A stretch of 14,760 nt of DNA from the NCBI GenBank assembly GCA_009784745.1, contig WQXR01000028.1:1-14760 (forward strand), in the 5' to 3' direction. Of the stretch, positions 13,324 to 14,760 are shown piece by piece. Numbering within the stretch: position 1 is the first letter of the stretch; every line of letters starts with the position of its first letter. This DNA is from Methanomassiliicoccaceae archaeon. Lineage in GTDB: Archaea > Thermoplasmatota > Thermoplasmata > Methanomassiliicoccales > Methanomethylophilaceae. The notes beneath the pieces are model-generated. The model did not search any database, was not told the DNA's origin, and worked only from the letters and a program-made list of their open reading frames with translations. The translations under genes were made by a program, and so were the position numbers.

Positions 13324-13779
13324 TTACTTGAGCATAAGTTCGGCGGTCTTGAGCGAATATTTCCAGTCGACCGAAAGGATGCCGTTATCTTTGTAATAGT
13401 GTTCCAGTCTCCTGATCTTCGACTCGATCAGTTGTAAGCCCCTTCTGTTGCTGTGATCTCCTTTGTTCTCCCTGAGGTGAACGTTCAGCGCTATGGCGCG
13501 TCTCATCAAACTGGAAAGATCCTCGGGAAGTGCTGACGCAACTCCCTTTTCTTTCATTATTTCGGTAACACATTTTCCGGTCAGTAATTTTATGTCAGGC
13601 ACTCCGTACTGATCCCTGAGCGTAAGTCCTATCCTTGCCGACGTCAAACCATCTTTTGCCATCTTTACGATAAGGTCCTCAACCTCAGCGGCGCTGAGTG
13701 TGACCCACGACGGGCTTTCCGAGATCATAGGGCGTGCGGAACACGACCTTCCTTTTCTTCTTGCATGCATTCTTGCCAT
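13324..13779 (-). CDS. rpsO: 30S ribosomal protein S15 (archaeal type)
   Basis: 151 aa, the long archaeal/eukaryotic form (bacterial S15 is about 89 aa). The start MARMHARRKGRSCSARP is the conserved basic N-terminal extension, followed by LTSARIGLTLRDQYGVPDIK and a C-terminal four-helix core including MRRAIALNVHLRENKGDHSN, RRGLQLIESKIRRLEHYYK and DWKY. S15 binds 16S rRNA in the platform early in assembly. GGAGG stands 8 bases before the ATG. It leads an operon with the DHH gene, whose ATG is 10 bases after the S15 stop. Confidence 0.96.
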   Translation of the reverse strand: MARMHARRKGRSCSARPMISESPSWVTLSAAEVEDLIVKMAKDGLTSARIGLTLRDQYGVPDIKLLTGKCVTEIMKEKGVASALPEDLSSLMRRAIALNVHLRENKGDHSNRRGLQLIESKIRRLEHYYKDNGILSVDWKYSLKTAELMLK

Positions 13780-13836
13780 TGATCGTTCCTCCGATTCATC
13801 TAACAGGCGGCTAGGCTTTCTGCGGTTACATAATAC

Positions 13837-13850
13837 AAGTATAAAAAGCC
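13837..13850 (-). promoter_or_regulatory. TATA box of the rpsO operon
   Basis: Minus-strand GGCTTTTTATACTT matches an archaeal TATA box about 60-70 bases before the rpsO ATG. It predicts a leader of about 40 bases containing GGAGG. Confidence 0.55.
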
Positions 13851-13938
13851 GACTGTCTGTTCATTTTTAATAATATCGCGGCGCGGAAAAGGTATTCGCG
13901 GTGATACGCGCACATGAGAGAGTGTCATCGGCGCGCAT

Positions 13939-13949
13939 ACCTTTAAGTG
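13939..13949 (+). promoter_or_regulatory. TATA-like box of the membrane-protein gene
   Basis: ACCTTTAAGTG lies 50-60 bases before ATG 13999, with the ribosome site GGTGA at 13990-13994 downstream. The interval 13800-13998 holds the two divergent promoters and nothing else I can identify. Confidence 0.45.
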
Positions 13950-13998
13950 TGTACTTGCCGATGCACACCCATCTGATAGAACAGAAAAAGGTGAGAAT

Positions 13999-14406
13999 AT
14001 GGAATTCAAATTGAATTATATGGGATTTGTCGCGCTGTTCGGCATACTGCTCGGACTGGTGGGATTCTTCCTGATATGGGTGGATCACGGCGGAAGCACC
14101 GACTCCGGTCTCGATCATCTTCTGTCAATGAACGGCAAATACGCGGTGAATGCGATGCTGCTGTTCGCAGGCATGATCGTTACCCTGATGTTATTGGCGC
14201 TTGAGTTCACCGGTTCCGGCGCACAGAGTTCAAAGTTCATGCTCATGGCCGTTGGTCTGGTGATGATAATAAGCAGCATGACGGCATTAATTGACGCGGA
14301 CAGATATGCAGGCGCAGGTCTCATACTGGAGGTCGCGGCCAGTATCATAATATTCGTGTCGGCGCTGTTCATGTTCTTCGGCTGGTTAGAACCGAAAAAG
14401 GCGTAA
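13999..14406 (+). CDS. Hypothetical four-helix membrane protein
   Basis: 135 aa; I do not recognise the family. Four hydrophobic segments are visible at about 8-27, 51-69, 79-97 and 104-127 (GFVALFGILLGLVGFFLIWV; NAMLLFAGMIVTLMLLAL; FMLMAVGLVMIISSMTAL; GLILEVAASIIIFVSALFMF). Short polar loops join them, with a WVDHGGSTDSGLDHLLSMNG segment between helices 1 and 2 and a short EPKKA tail. The start is supported by GGTGA five bases before the ATG. It stands alone between divergent rpsO and the convergent Nudix gene. No catalytic motif is visible; many archaea carry short multi-pass proteins of this size with no known role. Confidence 0.8.
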   Translation: MEFKLNYMGFVALFGILLGLVGFFLIWVDHGGSTDSGLDHLLSMNGKYAVNAMLLFAGMIVTLMLLALEFTGSGAQSSKFMLMAVGLVMIISSMTALIDADRYAGAGLILEVAASIIIFVSALFMFFGWLEPKKA

Positions 14407-14418
14407 ACAAATTAATCC

Positions 14419-14437
14419 ATGCGCGCCTGTCGCGCAT
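14419..14437. terminator. Inverted repeat between convergent genes, possible terminator
   Basis: ATGCGCG-CCTGT-CGCGCAT forms a 7-bp GC-rich hairpin just after the membrane-protein stop and touching the Nudix stop. On the plus strand a T-rich run (TTTCTTTTT) follows about 8 bases later. A role as a shared terminator is suggested only by position. Confidence 0.4.
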
Positions 14438-14760
14438 CATCCATTTCTTTTTACCGCATTCCGAGCCCATTCGATGACATCATCATATTCGGAGCGTTCG
14501 AACGCAAGTTCTTCCGGAAGTTCGCGGAACAATGCGCATTCGAACTCTCCTTCCTTTGTTTTTGCGAGCAGGATCGCGGCGCAAACGAAACAGTCGTTCA
14601 TTTCTTTCACGGAAATGACGGATATATCGAATCCCGATTCTTCCGCATATTCGCGTATCGCTGCGCTCATCGTATCCTCATTTTCCTCGATCCTTCCGCC
14701 GGGCATCTCCCATCCGTTCCTTTTTTGGTTGTATACCATCAGAAAATCGTCACCGTCGAA
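14437..14760 (-). CDS. Nudix hydrolase, 5' end cut by window edge
   Basis: 107 codons plus the stop are visible; the frame stays open to base 14760 and the start lies beyond it. An ATG at 14739 is internal, because the upstream residues FDGDDFL continue the usual Nudix first strand into LMVYNQKRNGWEMPGG. The full Nudix box is present: GRIEENE, seven residues (DTMSAAI), then REYAEESGFD, with all catalytic Glu positions filled. Nudix enzymes cleave nucleoside diphosphates linked to other groups (X). The substrate here cannot be assigned; the WEMPGG form is common in 8-oxo-dGTP- or NTP-cleaving members but is not diagnostic. Confidence 0.88.
   Translation of the reverse strand, partial: FDGDDFLMVYNQKRNGWEMPGGRIEENEDTMSAAIREYAEESGFDISVISVKEMNDCFVCAAILLAKTKEGEFECALFRELPEELAFERSEYDDVIEWARNAVKRNG

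Overview
The window looks like chromosomal DNA of a euryarchaeote, most likely a methanogen of the Thermoplasmatota (Methanomassiliicoccales or a close relative). Archaeal information-processing genes are present: aIF5A, Nop5, archaeal-type S15, Kae1, a RecJ-like DHH protein and RtcA. Archaeal TATA-like boxes occur about 25 nt before several starts that lack a Shine-Dalgarno sequence, and there is an ArsR-HTH + V4R regulator of a kind common in methanogens. None of the 17 genes whose stop lies in the window ends in TAG (12 TGA, 5 TAA). This fits a pyrrolysine-using lineage, but that is inference.

Layout. 1-462 (-): PIN-domain toxin-like gene cut by the left edge. 637-2001 (+): GlmM-type phosphohexomutase. 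2006-2212 (-): small antitoxin-like gene whose 5' flank resembles the end of the PIN gene. 2243-3472 (-): agmatinase behind aIF5A, a polyamine/hypusine pairing. 3542-6181 (-): a tight set of mtnA, class II aldolase and nop5. The first two suggest methylthioadenosine/5'-deoxyadenosine salvage to DHAP. 6350-7087 (+): HTH-V4R regulator, divergent from mtnA. 7080-8736 (-): rtcA followed by an archaeal riboflavin-pathway reductase.

8836-10622 is the accessory part. A DUF1016/YhcG-like PDDEXK nuclease gene with foreign-looking arginine codon use lies between tRNA-Gly(CCC) and tRNA-Val(GAC). A tandem array with an exact 106-bp period (about 3.6 units) follows it. Each unit carries a 19-bp palindrome whose arms change in a compensatory way (A-B-A-B' order). 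This array is the least explained structure in the window. A 14-bp palindrome ahead of the nuclease recurs with one mismatch ahead of the PIN gene.

10776-14406 returns to housekeeping genes: a glutaredoxin-like protein translationally coupled to kae1 (+), then rpsO followed by a DHH/RecJ-like gene (-), converging on kae1 with a 14-bp overlap. Next comes a four-helix membrane protein of unknown function (+). A Nudix hydrolase gene (-) runs off the right edge.
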